Made by a program: the position numbers and the translations under genes. Below are positions 51,996-63,455 of a stretch of DNA of 64,000 bases, in pieces; the stretch's first letter is position 1; each line of letters starts with the position of its first letter. This DNA is from Atopsyche davidsoni (taxonomy: Eukaryota; Arthropoda; Insecta; Trichoptera; Hydrobiosidae). The DNA lies in the NCBI GenBank assembly GCA_022113835.1, contig JAILWY010000001.1, positions 10,106,001 to 10,170,000 of the forward strand, read 5' to 3'. The notes under the pieces were generated by a model. It was not told where the DNA came from and did not search any database. It saw only the letters and a program-made list of their open reading frames with translations.

Positions 51996-53345
51996 TTGCT
52001 CCCCTTGTGCAAGGTGTTATTTTCCCCAGCGACCTCCAGAGTACAATCTATCAAAAAAGTTTCTGGATGTCAAAGACTTCTTCCGCACCGCGGCGAGGGC
52101 CGGCCGAGGTGTTCGCAGCAATTAGCGGTGCTGTACTCGCGCATGTGTGTCATATATAATGCGGCGGGTTTTTTGTGGCCCGATTTGTATTATTACCGAA
52201 TGTTTGTATGTTATTAGCCTGTCCCACCGGCAGCGACGCCCGAGAACAATTAATAGCGAAAAACTAAACCGGCGCCTTACGAAACACTCCCGGGGCGCTT
52301 TGGTGGAGCAAAAAATAAATTCGACACAACAGCCTCCACTTTGGTCTCGTACGCTGTTGTTAAGTTAACACCAGAGGCATAAACACGCTCGAAACTCAGT
52401 TACAATTGTTTAAAGCCAGTAATAGCAACGCTATAAGTTTTTATGGATTTTGTAATCGCCAAGAAAGTAATTGTTGACTTGATTAATAACTGTAACTCAT
52501 GAAACTGAAAAAGAAGGTGTAAGTGGAATAACTTCATGCAGCGCACGCTTTATGTATATTTCTCAAATGCATTTATTAAATAACTGGTAAAGCTTTGCGT
52601 CTAAGGGGTAAGGCTTTGTATCCGTACAATCGTGGTACACCTATTCTATAATATATTTTTTAAGTAATTTTTATTTTTTTTCAAACAGTCAGAATCCTGA
52701 ATGGCGGCCTATTTCGCGATGCGATTAAACAAATGTATTAGATCCAAAGTAGTCCGAACAGATTGTTGTGTGTGACGCAGATCATCGTGAGAGCTCATTG
52801 CTTCATCACGATATTAATTAGACGTCGGAAGTCGGGCCCGACGAACGGCAAGCCCACCGCCCCACATATCCGCCAGTGCACCCATCGCAATGTATGCGCC
52901 ACTAAAACTAAAAAAATGGCATTTTTAATGCTTTAAAATTGCAAAATTGTAACTTGCTTTAGGTCTCGTTCTTCGTGGTTGTTAGTCTATTTTTACAAGT
53001 ACCCAAACAATTATCGGGGCTATCGCAGGCAGCCTGAGATGGCCGCCACAATGGGCTCGACAACAATATAATTCTCAGCGAATATCGGTGCCGGATTAAG
53101 CAGAGCCGTAGATGTTAACTCTGAGCATATTATCTGAACTCGGCGCAGGTACGATATCGTCTATTATGTCTAACGGTGAAAGGGTCGGCCGAGGAAGCGA
53201 GTCTCTCAACCCCTTAATGTGGGGCATTTATATAATTTACTAAGTTTTTGGAAACTCCCTCTCGGTTTGTTTGGAACAGGAGTTAGCTTTACGGTAACTT
53301 CTCTAGCCTTAACTGCGTCCGTTCATTTCAGTCATGTAAGAATGT
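51996..53345. promoter_or_regulatory. Cluster of GC-rich islands
   Basis: Islands at about 52.0-52.37, 52.68-52.9 and 53.0-53.34 kb form one of the denser clusters. The last contains GATGGCCGCC (53038-53047) and CCGGATTAAGC with a GGATTA homeodomain core. Two overlapping 73-codon plus-strand frames (51996-52217, 52147-52368) look like composition artefacts. A composite regulatory region is my reading. Confidence 0.3.
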
Positions 53346-54149
53346 TTTCGTGTAAAACAACCATTGAATAAACACGCCATAAGTTACCCCGCTTGCTATT
53401 CTATTTTTTTGAGCAACGCTAACGACATATCAAAATTGGTAACAGATCGGTCTTTAAGATCAAAAGGAGTTTTTCCTATAATTGACATGACAAGCTTTGG
53501 AGACGTCTATTGATGCTTTACTCTGTGCTTGGTAATTGAAGATAATAGGTTTATAAAATATGGTAAATATAAAATAAAATAATTCATCACGTAATATTTT
53601 CCCGTTTTGTTATAAAAAATATCAAAATTTATGAGCGACAATATTGCTCCCACAGCTTTAAAGTTTGGCTACCCCTGGCCTATAGAGCATACATATTTAC
53701 CTATTAGTTTAATACTAGCACGACTATAACAGGAACTTATACATCGAGCAAGTGTTGGTGTAGGATAGGGTGTTTCAATGTGAACCGTATTGAATAAACA
53801 TACATTTTGCACGCGTATGTTCTACTATACGCAATCTTCAGATACGGTTAATTAGCTGTAGATCACTTTGCAACTCAAAAACTATTAAATTTATAGTAGT
53901 GTTGCTGTTCGTTTTGGCAACGTTAATTGACCTTAAAAATCTCAAAACAATATTTGGTCAAAGCAGCGACATAACAATGCTGAATTAATGTATAGAATTT
54001 AAAAAAAAACAAAGCAAGTCCTAAAGAAATACAAATGCATTGGAGTTGCTACCAACCTGACTCTCCTTAAGAAAAATAAGGAACAATCGTTTATTGGTAT
54101 CCTCGATGAATCATTTAAAATATACGACCATGATTGACAAGGCACTTGT
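53346..54149. other. Non-coding stretch with a solo hAT-like end
   Basis: No gene seen. At 53663-53677 the sequence GTTTGGCTACCCCTG is, in reverse, CAGGGGTAGCCAAAC, a classic hAT-type terminus. No matching partner end was found within about 2 kb upstream. The rest is AT-rich. Confidence 0.55.
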
Positions 54150-54344
54150 AGGCTGCCTACACAGGCTGCGACACTACCAACAACACAAAAACCGAATGGT
54201 GATTAGGCAATAGCTTCCTCGTTTGCTTTGTTTTTTTTTATTTTGAGTAAAGCTATTTAAAAAAAAACACCCAAAATAAAAGGACGCTAATTTGCTAATC
54301 ACTATCCGGTTGTCTGTTGTGTCACAGTGTGTGTAGGCGGTTAA
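54150..54344. mobile_element. TTAA-flanked foldback MITE, copy 2
   Basis: The left arm GGCTGCCTACACAGGCTGCG pairs with the right arm, whose reverse reads AACCGCCTACACACACTGTG. The inner arms pair again (AACCGAATGGTGATTAGGCA against AACCGGATAGTGATTAGCAA). TTAA sits at the right boundary (54341-54344); the left boundary reads TTGT, probably mutated. A T/A-rich loop of about 60 bp separates the arms. It shares AGGACGCTA with the other copies. Confidence 0.7.
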
Positions 54345-56560
54345 TCAGGGATTACGTGGTATTGTACTACATGCATTTTTAGCACGCAATTCGGATCGAA
54401 GAGAAAAATAACTTAAGCTGTCAATTCACATGAAATATATAATAAAATATATAACATTGCAAAAATCCTCTTAATATAAATTAACTATTTATTTTACAAT
54501 TAATTCACCCTTTATTTGTGTTCGAGCAATTTAATATAATACTAGAAGAAATGATATGATATAATCATTACGAACTTATAATCTCACCATACAAATGCAT
54601 GAATCATTTCACGCATGTAACTTTAATATGAATTACGAAACGGTATTAACTTCACTAGAAAGGGAGTTTTTTTGCATGTTATGTATTGATTCTAGTTCGT
54701 GCAGTTATCCCACAGCCGCACTGGCCACCGGTTACTCGGAGAGTCCACTGAGAGTTCGCAAGTTAGCGGTAAAAGTAAATTAATAAATTATATTAAAAAT
54801 AGGATATATATTTGTTACGAATTTATTTTGTACAGTAAGATATTTTTAACAGAATAGGGGTTTTATGAAGAGAACATAACAAAATTAAATCGCAGCTTTA
54901 TTGTAAAAGTAATACCGCCACAAATTTAATCCATATTTCATAACTAGTTAATTATTAATTAAATCATTTCCACGTGCGATTTAAAGTATGTTAGAAGACG
55001 GATATGCTTATCGTAAAATTACACTTTTAATTTATTTTTTAACTTTGTAAAATAACACTTAAAATAGTCTTGAAGTTAAGGTCGCAGGCCCTTGCTACTT
55101 AAACATTAGCTTTATTATACAATAATATAGACAAGTTCAAAGCAAACCGTATACATGCTCGTGCGAATCACATTGTGTGTGTAGACTAAAATTCACACAC
55201 AGAGTATATTTTTAATATTATTGATACTTTGTATGGAAACATTAAAAATTATTTTATTATCTAATAAAATTAATACAACCCATGATTTGTGCTACATAAA
55301 TAATGCTGTTATTATTATAACCGTCAGTATTGGGAGAATACAAAACAGACAATCGCCCAATTCATCACAGAGGCGCCGCACGCCCAGTTCTGGTAAAACG
55401 ACTTTCAATGCTGATTGAAAAGAAAATGACCTTTTAGTCTACTTGTTAATATTTGCTTCATGCTGAGATATCAACGCCATATGGGGAGTTACACTTGTAT
55501 TATTGCAACATTTCCCGATTTATTATACCCACTATAAACTTAAACCATAAATAACGATTGCAGTTTCTATATAAGTAGTAATTGCTGTCAATATTTTTCT
55601 CATTTTGATAATTTCATTAAGTGGAAAAAAAATATGTATCGTTAGCCTAATTAGCAAGCTCGTTAACTTCACAAAAGACGCGTGTCAGTAGCATATATTA
55701 CTACACACATTGTATAATATAATACTTTTTTATAATTATTTTAGGTCATTTAATGCCAGTCCGTATCGCTTACTTAGTAATTTTTAACTTCCTATATTTC
55801 TGACATATCTATCATTGAGTTTACTGACATAAATATATTATCTCAAAAACAATTTTTCCTATTTCGAGGTTTTGTCAATGTAAGTTTTTAAGCTAACTTA
55901 TTCAAGATAAAATTTGAGCCCATTATCTGTATGTAGAGTAAACTTGTTAGATATCCCCCCCCCCCCTTTTCCCTCATAGTTGTAACAATAAATTTACGGC
56001 TTAGTTGGTAGTGCAGGTCTCACATTAGAGATGTTATCTGGTGGAAGCTCGCGTATCCTCGCAGCCCCTCGGCTGTCCCCGGTAATTAGACCAATCATCC
56101 CGCTGTCGCCGCCCAGGGAGTGCGTGTCCATTTGCCTCGCTCGATCGCCTCCTGGGAGCTTTGGAAGCTTTCGGGGTGTTAATCTACTCCGGGCCCATGT
56201 ATCAATGAATAGTTATTATTTTTAATTGATTTATCGTCTTGAAAATGCATCATATATAAAAAGGCTTATTAAATAGGTAGTCAGTGTAAATCAGTGCCAA
56301 ACCAAACTTGTGAAAATATTTCAGAAGCACCTCATGTTTCGATTAGTAACTTCTACTGCATCTAGTGGAATACGACTTATATTCTTGACCAAAACCTCAA
56401 TAGATAAAGTCCATTTATTCTATATTATTTCTGAATTAATCGTGTTATGCTGAATAGTACGCCCCCTTAGTAGGCTTCATCGACATTTCACTGTACAGAT
56501 CGTTGTTTTCGTTGCTGGCATCATAACTACATTGGTTATAAGAAGCGTTAAAAATGTGAG
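54345..56560. other. Non-coding stretch with islands at 54.67-54.77, 55.33-55.43 and 56.02-56.2 kb; 12-C run
   Basis: No gene seen. A run of 12 C occurs at 55955-55966, unusual in such AT-rich DNA and a likely polymorphic or sequencing-sensitive site. The frames of 62-65 codons over the islands have no motifs. Confidence 0.6.
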
Positions 56561-56800
56561 TGGTCGCGGAGGGCAGTCGCTCGCTTCCTCCGCCGCCCCT
56601 TGCGGTTGGGCCAGTTCAATATAAAAAGTAATTTCAATTTAGGCCCTCATGGCGGCGCGGGCGCAGCTTCCGCCGGGCAATTGGTGTCGGCGCTTCCAGC
56701 CGAACCGCTCCGAGGCGCCCGGATGTGGGGTTCTCGAACTGCCTCCGGCGGCGTCGGATCAGGATACGCAAAAGGCTTTGAAACCCTTCAAATATAATTT
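56561..56800. promoter_or_regulatory. CpG-rich island with a small open frame
   Basis: A compact GC-rich island starting with CGCGGAGGGCAGTCGCTCGC, then GGCGGCGCGGGCGCAG. It contains CTCATGGCGGC, similar to YY1/Pho sites. It could be a regulatory element, a promoter or a small exon; the frame within is listed separately. Confidence 0.3.
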
Positions 56801-56813
56801 TGATGTAAAATAA
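56649..56813 (+). CDS. Candidate small ORF, 54 codons, function unknown
   Basis: ATGG (C at -3) opens a frame beginning MAARAQLPPGNWCRRFQPNR and ending ALKPFKYNFDVK at a TAA (56811-56813) immediately followed by AATAAATG, so an AATAAA polyadenylation-type hexamer overlaps the stop. The product is basic, has Pro/Ala-rich ends around a Cys-containing middle, and has no signal peptide or known domain. A second plus-strand frame (56600-56797) and a minus-strand frame (56634-57017) overlap it. It may be chance in a GC island, a decayed retrocopy or a short gene. Confidence 0.13.
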   Translation: MAARAQLPPGNWCRRFQPNRSEAPGCGVLELPPAASDQDTQKALKPFKYNFDVK

Positions 56814-59800
56814 ATAAATGCTTTTAAATGTACACATTTTCAAAAAGGTACATTTTTCAACCCCACTATTTGGAAAAGGCCGCCCTTGGTGAGTTCTTAT
56901 CAAATTGAAGAATCTTTGTGAATATTGAGAGTTGTACCGTACAGCAGCTGCTTTGGGCCAGGTCACCTTGTTCCTTGCGGAATCGCTTATCTTTGCTTGT
57001 TCTGCTTCTAGCGGCATTGTTTAAGATTCAATAATAATAATAAAACAACAAGGGGCTTGAAGTGGTCCCGAGTTCTTTCTGAGGATCGCTTATCTTTGTT
57101 TTTACAGCTTTGTTCTCTGGAAGTTCTTGCAGCTGATTGTGGCTGATATTCGTAGAAACCCCAGGCTATTTTTTATTGTTTAATAAGTCAACAAAAATTA
57201 TAAACAAAAAAATAACTTGCAAAGGTATAAATAAAATATTTTATTTTTATACGACCAACGGTTAAAAAATAAATAAACCGTTATTTAAAAAATTTTAAGT
57301 ACGTTTTATTAGATATTCTTAGTAAAACTGGCACGCGTTTCCCTCCAGCAAGATTTTATGGTATTTTTTTTACAATACTTACATACATGCGTAAATAACA
57401 TCGATCCTACAGTTTCTACGTGTGATGTATCTGTAATAAATCCGTCTTACTGTAAAATCATTAAATATTATTTACTTCTCGATATACTAACAAATTAAAT
57501 GTATGATTATATATCATACAACTACTCTGAAGTTAAAGTTTCTGCGTTAATGCCGTTACATATAAACTAACTATACCGTATTACTTGTATCAACGTATCG
57601 CATATTATAGGTATGTATTAATAACAGAAGCTAATCATTAATGGCACTGAGCATGTTCAATTTTTTTTAATTTCATGTTTTATCACGTTCGAGTAGTTGG
57701 CTATCTTCTATTGATGTAATTTATTATATATGAACGTGTCAGTGGAAATAAGAGTAATAAAATGTGCCTTTTGGTAAAAAATGAAAGGTTCTTTAGAATA
57801 CACAACGATAAATAATATCGGGATAAATGTAATATAAACTCCAAACTTGGTCAGCTCTGCAGCCGTAGTGCAACGTCAGCTCAAACTCCGTACAACTTGA
57901 AAACATTTATATTCAATGCGAGTTTTTCAACATGGCTTGAGGTTCAAAATAGCTGAAGACGTAAATTGATGTTAACAAAATAATGTTATGACTCAATTTT
58001 TATCTGAATTATCAACAGTCAAAATACTTGAAATTATAATCCGAACTCATCAAAATCAAAGCCATATAAAATGACGGTTCCAGGTAAAAAAAAAGTTTTT
58101 CACTGTTAACCCTGCAACAGTTCTTACCTGGAAACACCGACAGGAATGACAGCCTTGCCGGAGAGCACATATTGTATTTAATCTCTTCATTGGAACCGGT
58201 CGAAATATTGTAAGTCACATCGGCAATATGTATTCCAATGTTGTGATTACGCCATACACCCTGTTCTCCCATAGGTGTAATTTCTCAATAATTAGAAGTA
58301 ATGCTACAATAATTAACTCCGTCTGCCAGCTGGCACAGCGGGCAGCGGCAGCTCCTGTCCGGGGCTGCCGTGAACACTTTATTGAAACATCCTGCCCGAT
58401 CAGCGCCCGCAAGCCGGGCTCCTGGGTTAATGCAATTATCGCCACTTGTATGGTTGTTGGTACATTTATGTATTCATTAACATGCGTCCACTCTCGCCGC
58501 GTACTGCAGGAGACGTTTCAGATAATATCAACACAAACTGCTATCTGCTACTGTCCACCTATCGCGAGCTTACAATGCCGCCGGGTCTGCATTTTCAATT
58601 TATTGAATTATGTTATTAATTTAAACTGTTTTCCATTCAACTAGTGGATTAAAATGATAAAATTAACTGATCCAATATCAGAAAAAAACATAACTCAAAC
58701 TTTAACAAATAAAAATATATTTATAGCAGATATCTGAAATAACAGAAAATCGGTGGCTATCAACGTAAATTTTTAATCTAAAGGTATTTTAAAAAACAAA
58801 AAAAAAACATTAAAATATAATAAGCAATAGAGTTTTCCTGAAACAGAAATTTTTTTTAAATTAAAAAAATTAATGAAATAACGTTGCTTCAAAAACTTAA
58901 TAGTATATAGGGCGTACTACAAGGAAATAACTGTTGGTTTTATCACAAAGTAAAAACATAATTTATTTCATACGAGTCACATGTTGTTCATATATTAAAA
59001 ACGATTGTCTAGTTTTAGCGCTGCCCCACGGTGTCTCACCTGTTATATAATATCTTTATTTAGAAGTGCGTAAACCGTCACGACTTCGATCTAGGAAATA
59101 TCGTGACCTAGACAGAAGTACTTTTCCAATCTTCAAACAATGTCATGGGTCCCCTAAAGCTATATATGTTAATATACCGCTTAGATTACACGTATATATG
59201 ACACAGACCCATCTGGTATTAAAAGAATGACATGTCATTAAAGCTCCCGTACATACTTATTGTTTCTCCACGCTCGATTTTACGCTTCTCCCATGAATGT
59301 ATAGTCTGCAATGCAATATTTATACACGCCTCAACAAACTCACATTCGATACGCCGCACATTTACAACAGTTATACAAGGCGCACTCAAATACTGTAATT
59401 ATATTGGATTACTCAATCTATGATGAATTATGAAATATGTAACTTGGGCATCGGTTGCACTAAATATAGGCACGGCCGCTTCCGTGCGCAGCAGGAAGCA
59501 TTTTTCCAATATGCTTTATTTAGGCTCCTCTTGCTTTTGTTAGCATTGTAATTATTGGCACAATCAGTTTTCATAAAAAAAAAACCATCGCATTCATTTG
59601 CATCGGGTATAATAACAAAATACCAGTAGATCTTATGGGGTGAGATTTGGCGATGGGTTAATAACAGTATAGACAATTCAAATAATATTTACGTAAATAT
59701 AGCTTATAATCATTCACTCAATTGCAAAATTATATCCTGTTATTTAAAATTGTCAAAAATATTCACTAGCTTAATATAGTTATTTATTATATTTTCTTAT

Positions 59801-62544
59801 TATATTATAACTGCTTAGTTGTGAAAGTTAATGAAAAATATAAAGAAGTAACCATGACTGAGAATGATTTGAGAGTATCCAGCAAACGTTTATTTTCACT
59901 ATCGCCATGAATGATATTTATGAAATATATTTGATTATTTATTCTTGTTTCGTTTAAAATTACCTAATGTTAGTTTTTATATTCGGTGTAAACACTCGTG
60001 ATAAAAACAAGATTCACCTGTATATTCACATATACATTGTCTGTCATAATTATATTTTTTTAATTCTATTATATTTTGGTATGCCATATTTATATAACAG
60101 GTCCTCTATGAATTCACACAGCTTAAATTACTATTCTAGGTCAATATTGTCACGGTTCATTTTAGCTGACACAGCGTTTTTTTATGCGCGCTGTTACCAA
60201 ATATGCCTCCACCGAATGCAAAAAACTTTGAATATTTTCGTGCTATATCGTTTTAATAAGCAATACACTCTGCCAAAGTTATCATTCTGGGTCAGTTCTG
60301 TCACGTTGGTTTTAAGACATGCTGTATTTTTTATTTGATTTATTAGAAATGTATTTAAAACCAGACTCATTGCAAAAAACAAACAGATTTGTTTGTGCAA
60401 CTATTTGCACTTATGGATTTAATGCCTCCATAAATTTTATAATTGAGAATCCAATCATTGTGTAAATACACGTGTAGATTAATATAATTTATATAAATAC
60501 GAATTTGCAGACGTAATATTTTATGCACTTTTTGCTTACAATGATCCCTATTACATGAAGATAATTTTTTAAATCAAAAACCTTGTGCTGAGTATTTTTA
60601 TATTTGCTGTAAATAACCCCTTTATGTGAATGTTAGTGTTTTAAAACTCCTCATAATTAAGACTTGTTGCAAAAATACCTTAGCACAAAACATTTGAAAC
60701 GTGTTATTTTAATAATTGATACTGCTTCTTTTAAAAAAACGTCGAGATTTCATAATAGTAGTTTCGTATTATTTCCAAAGATAACCTATGGTCTATGCTA
60801 GTTGTAAATAATTTCATATTTCACTCTCAGCACTTTATTTACTTAAATTACCATAACGGCTCGATAACTCATATTTATATGAATGCGACGTCACAATAAG
60901 AGCTTGGTCGGCCCATTTATCGTTAATTTGCAATGTTAATGCGTTCCTTGCATCTGCTGCGGAGGTGCCGGCCTCCTTGGCAATCCCTCCCGGCCCGCGA
61001 CTCCCACGAGCCCCTCGACGAACAATCCCTTTAATTAATATGCCTAAAGAATGAATCACATCGTATTACTGACATTGAGTAAACATACTTGAGTATAACA
61101 TTTGCTTCTTGGGTGTATAAAGCACTTGCGACTCTCGGAGGATCACCGGCGAACGCATTTATGTAAGCTGTAGACTTCAGGAAGTGCCTCACCTCAAAGC
61201 ATATACATTTGCCGAGCCAGTGTTTATGGTTTTCTTAGGAAGAATAGTGCAGTGAGTACTTGGGTTCATCTACACCGCAGTTTTATATTCCTAATAGCAT
61301 TATTATATAATCCTTTACTTACAAAGCTCTGGCGTTTAGATCTAATACTCCTCCAGCAAGCTGCAGAAACAATAGCAGGAGCCCCCCGCCTCGACAAAAA
61401 TATAATTACTTCGTCAGAGTTTTACAGATTACACGAAATATAAATTATTTCCGTATTTTTATACTGATATATATTTTAAAATATTAAATGATTAAAAATT
61501 ATTCATGAGTTTAATTTTAAATATTGATAAACGATCGCCATCATCACTCATATACATAAAGCAAATTGTTCAAGAGACTACGTACCACATAACCCTTATT
61601 TGCTAGCTACAAGCGGATTTGCCTTTAAAAAATGCGATCTAGCTTAAATATATTATTACAAACCCAACTCTTAAAAATATACTTAAAATTATACAATCGA
61701 CATAATACCAATGGTACAGCGTATCTTATTTGCGTCGTTGTGGTTTCACGGCAAGTTCCCTCTAGCCTTTTGTGGATTCAGACAAACTATTCCTGTCGTT
61801 GATGTCACAGTTCATTATCGAGTAATTATATATGAAATTGATAAAATAAAAATCTATTTTTAACATTTCAATTTTGAATAGGAATTTAAAACATTATTAA
61901 TATAATTCATAATTTATCTGATTTTCATAATACTGATAAACCAAAAGTAGGCATACATATTAGATTGATAACATTGTTATTTGGAATATAGCATATTTAC
62001 AATGCCAGGGCGTTGTATCGTGTTGATATCTTTTCATTTATAACATCATGACGTAGAACAGCTCGGTAAAAACAAAAAATTAGTTCTAGCAATCATTATT
62101 TTTATTATCAGAATTGTCAGTAATCTTAATAATTTCTTTTTTGTAAATCGCATCATCGTGTGTATTATTTTCTTTACCTGTTAGAATGTCATGAGAAAGG
62201 AAATATTGCAATTTGTTGTAATGCATAGTAAGCGACGTTACGTTGTACAACTTAATCATTTCTAAGTGGGCTTGTCCACTTAACCTCGATTAAACAATAT
62301 TTCATCATTGTCCGTGAACTCTAATATTTTACTATTTTTATGTCTGTTAAAAGTTTCGATTACCTCACAACTCATGTGTTACAATTAATTTCAATGTACA
62401 TTTTAAGGCATGTTGGATTAATGTTTTTATTTTTATATAAATCCATTCACGACTCCGCGTAATGTTACCGTTTCGAAATTACGTAAGCTTCTGCTCTTTA
62501 CCAAGCAAACTCACGATTAAAGACTGTATAATATTTGCAATGAC
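56814..62544. other. Non-coding stretch with islands at 58.32-58.42 and 60.9-61.06 kb
   Basis: No gene seen. A weak recursive-splice-like join ATTATAG|GTATGT lies at 57610/57611 on the plus strand, and TTTCCAG|GTAAGA at about 58127 on the minus strand. The longest frames (138 codons at 58228-58644, 123 codons at 59967-60338) are motif-free and AT-shaped. The 60.9-61.06 kb block is GC-rich with a 74-codon minus frame. The rest is AT-rich, with long A and T runs. Confidence 0.6.
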
Positions 62545-62710
62545 TTAAGTCCTTCACACACGTCGCGACTCAACTTGCGACTGATTTGCTATCAGCCAAT
62601 AGCGTCCGTTTATTTATTATTCTTACCTAATTAAACAACGCAAAGAAGGACGCTATTGTTAATTGCAAGTCGGTCACAAGTTGTGTCGCGACGTGTGTAG
62701 AGGGCTTTAA
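62545..62710. mobile_element. TTAA-flanked foldback MITE, copy 3 (best preserved)
   Basis: TTAA is present at both boundaries (62545-62548 and 62707-62710). The left arm CTTCACACACGTCGCGACTC and the reversed right arm CTCTACACACGTCGCGACAC match at 17 of 20 bases. Pairing continues imperfectly for roughly 65 bp per arm to CAATAGCGTCC near the centre. The near-complete foldback, TTAA target and lack of coding capacity define a MITE. The right end directly abuts dispersed repeat A copy 2. Confidence 0.85.
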
Positions 62711-62711
62711 T

Positions 62712-62800
62712 ATGTTTCAAACCTTCTTTATTGCCACTCTACAGCCGGTGCTGTCAGTTATGATAAATCGATGCCATTAATGGCGTTTACATTTGAAGAT
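62712..62800. repeat. Dispersed repeat A, copy 2
   Basis: This block shares with 43620-43720 a 47-base core with only two differences, including GCCGGTGCTGTCAG and TGATAAATCGATG, and ends in GTTTACATTTGAAG. It begins right at the TTAA boundary of the 62.6 kb MITE. Either that MITE inserted at its edge or the two form a composite unit. Confidence 0.75.
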
Positions 62801-63375
62801 ACGCACTTATTTATTTAACTCATTCCCAACTCGTGCAAAAAAGGTTTTTTTTACGCACACAAAATCAATAACGATAGTAGAGGAATCCGTGTACGCCGCC
62901 ACCTGAACCACATATTTTAAGCCCTACAACCTGAGCGCAGGACCTGGGAGCATAGCCCTACGAACTATTGTTTTCATTATTATTTTTTTTATAAAAGTAT
63001 GCATATAAATTATTATATAATCCATTCCTCAATAATGCTATTGGGTAGCAGCAACACGTAGTTTTCCTTCCAATATAAAACTGCGTTGTAGAAGGACCCG
63101 GGGACCCACTACACTATTTTCCCTGATAAAACCATGAACACTGGCTCAGCATAAATATATCTAATCAATATTTTTGACAGAGAGTATTTGGGGGAATCCC
63201 ATTTTAATATTTTTCCACATGTTATTTTATTGGTGACCGGTTTCGCCATCCTTTCACGTTGACTTTATCAAACTGAGTGATAGTTTAATTTATAATGCCT
63301 AATAATAATAATAAAAATTAAATTAAATTCGAAATTCTTTTATTTTTCATTCGGTGTATTACATAACTAATGTTT
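62801..63375. other. Non-coding stretch
   Basis: No gene seen. A mildly GC-richer block lies at about 62885-62965. The rest is AT-rich and holds nothing I recognise. Confidence 0.6.
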
Positions 63376-63455
63376 TGGCGGAGTGTTTGGCTATCCCCGT
63401 CCTGCGCGCAGGTTTCGGGGCTTTCAATGTGTGACTTAGATGGTAGCTTACATGA
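63376..63455. repeat. Dispersed repeat B, copy 2 (with hairpin)
   Basis: This block aligns with 20821-20892. The hairpin here is the palindrome CCTGCGCGCAGG set between CCCCG and CGGGG, against a GTGCGCAC core in copy 1, so the foldback is kept although the bases differ. It is followed by TAGCTTACAT in both copies. Confidence 0.65.

Noticed and set aside
9901..56660. Polycomb response elements from Pho/YY1-type ATGGC motifs in the islands (9918, 18098, 25500, 53039, 56649)
   Set aside because: The 5-base core is expected roughly 90 times by chance in a window of this size, so its presence in islands is not evidence by itself.
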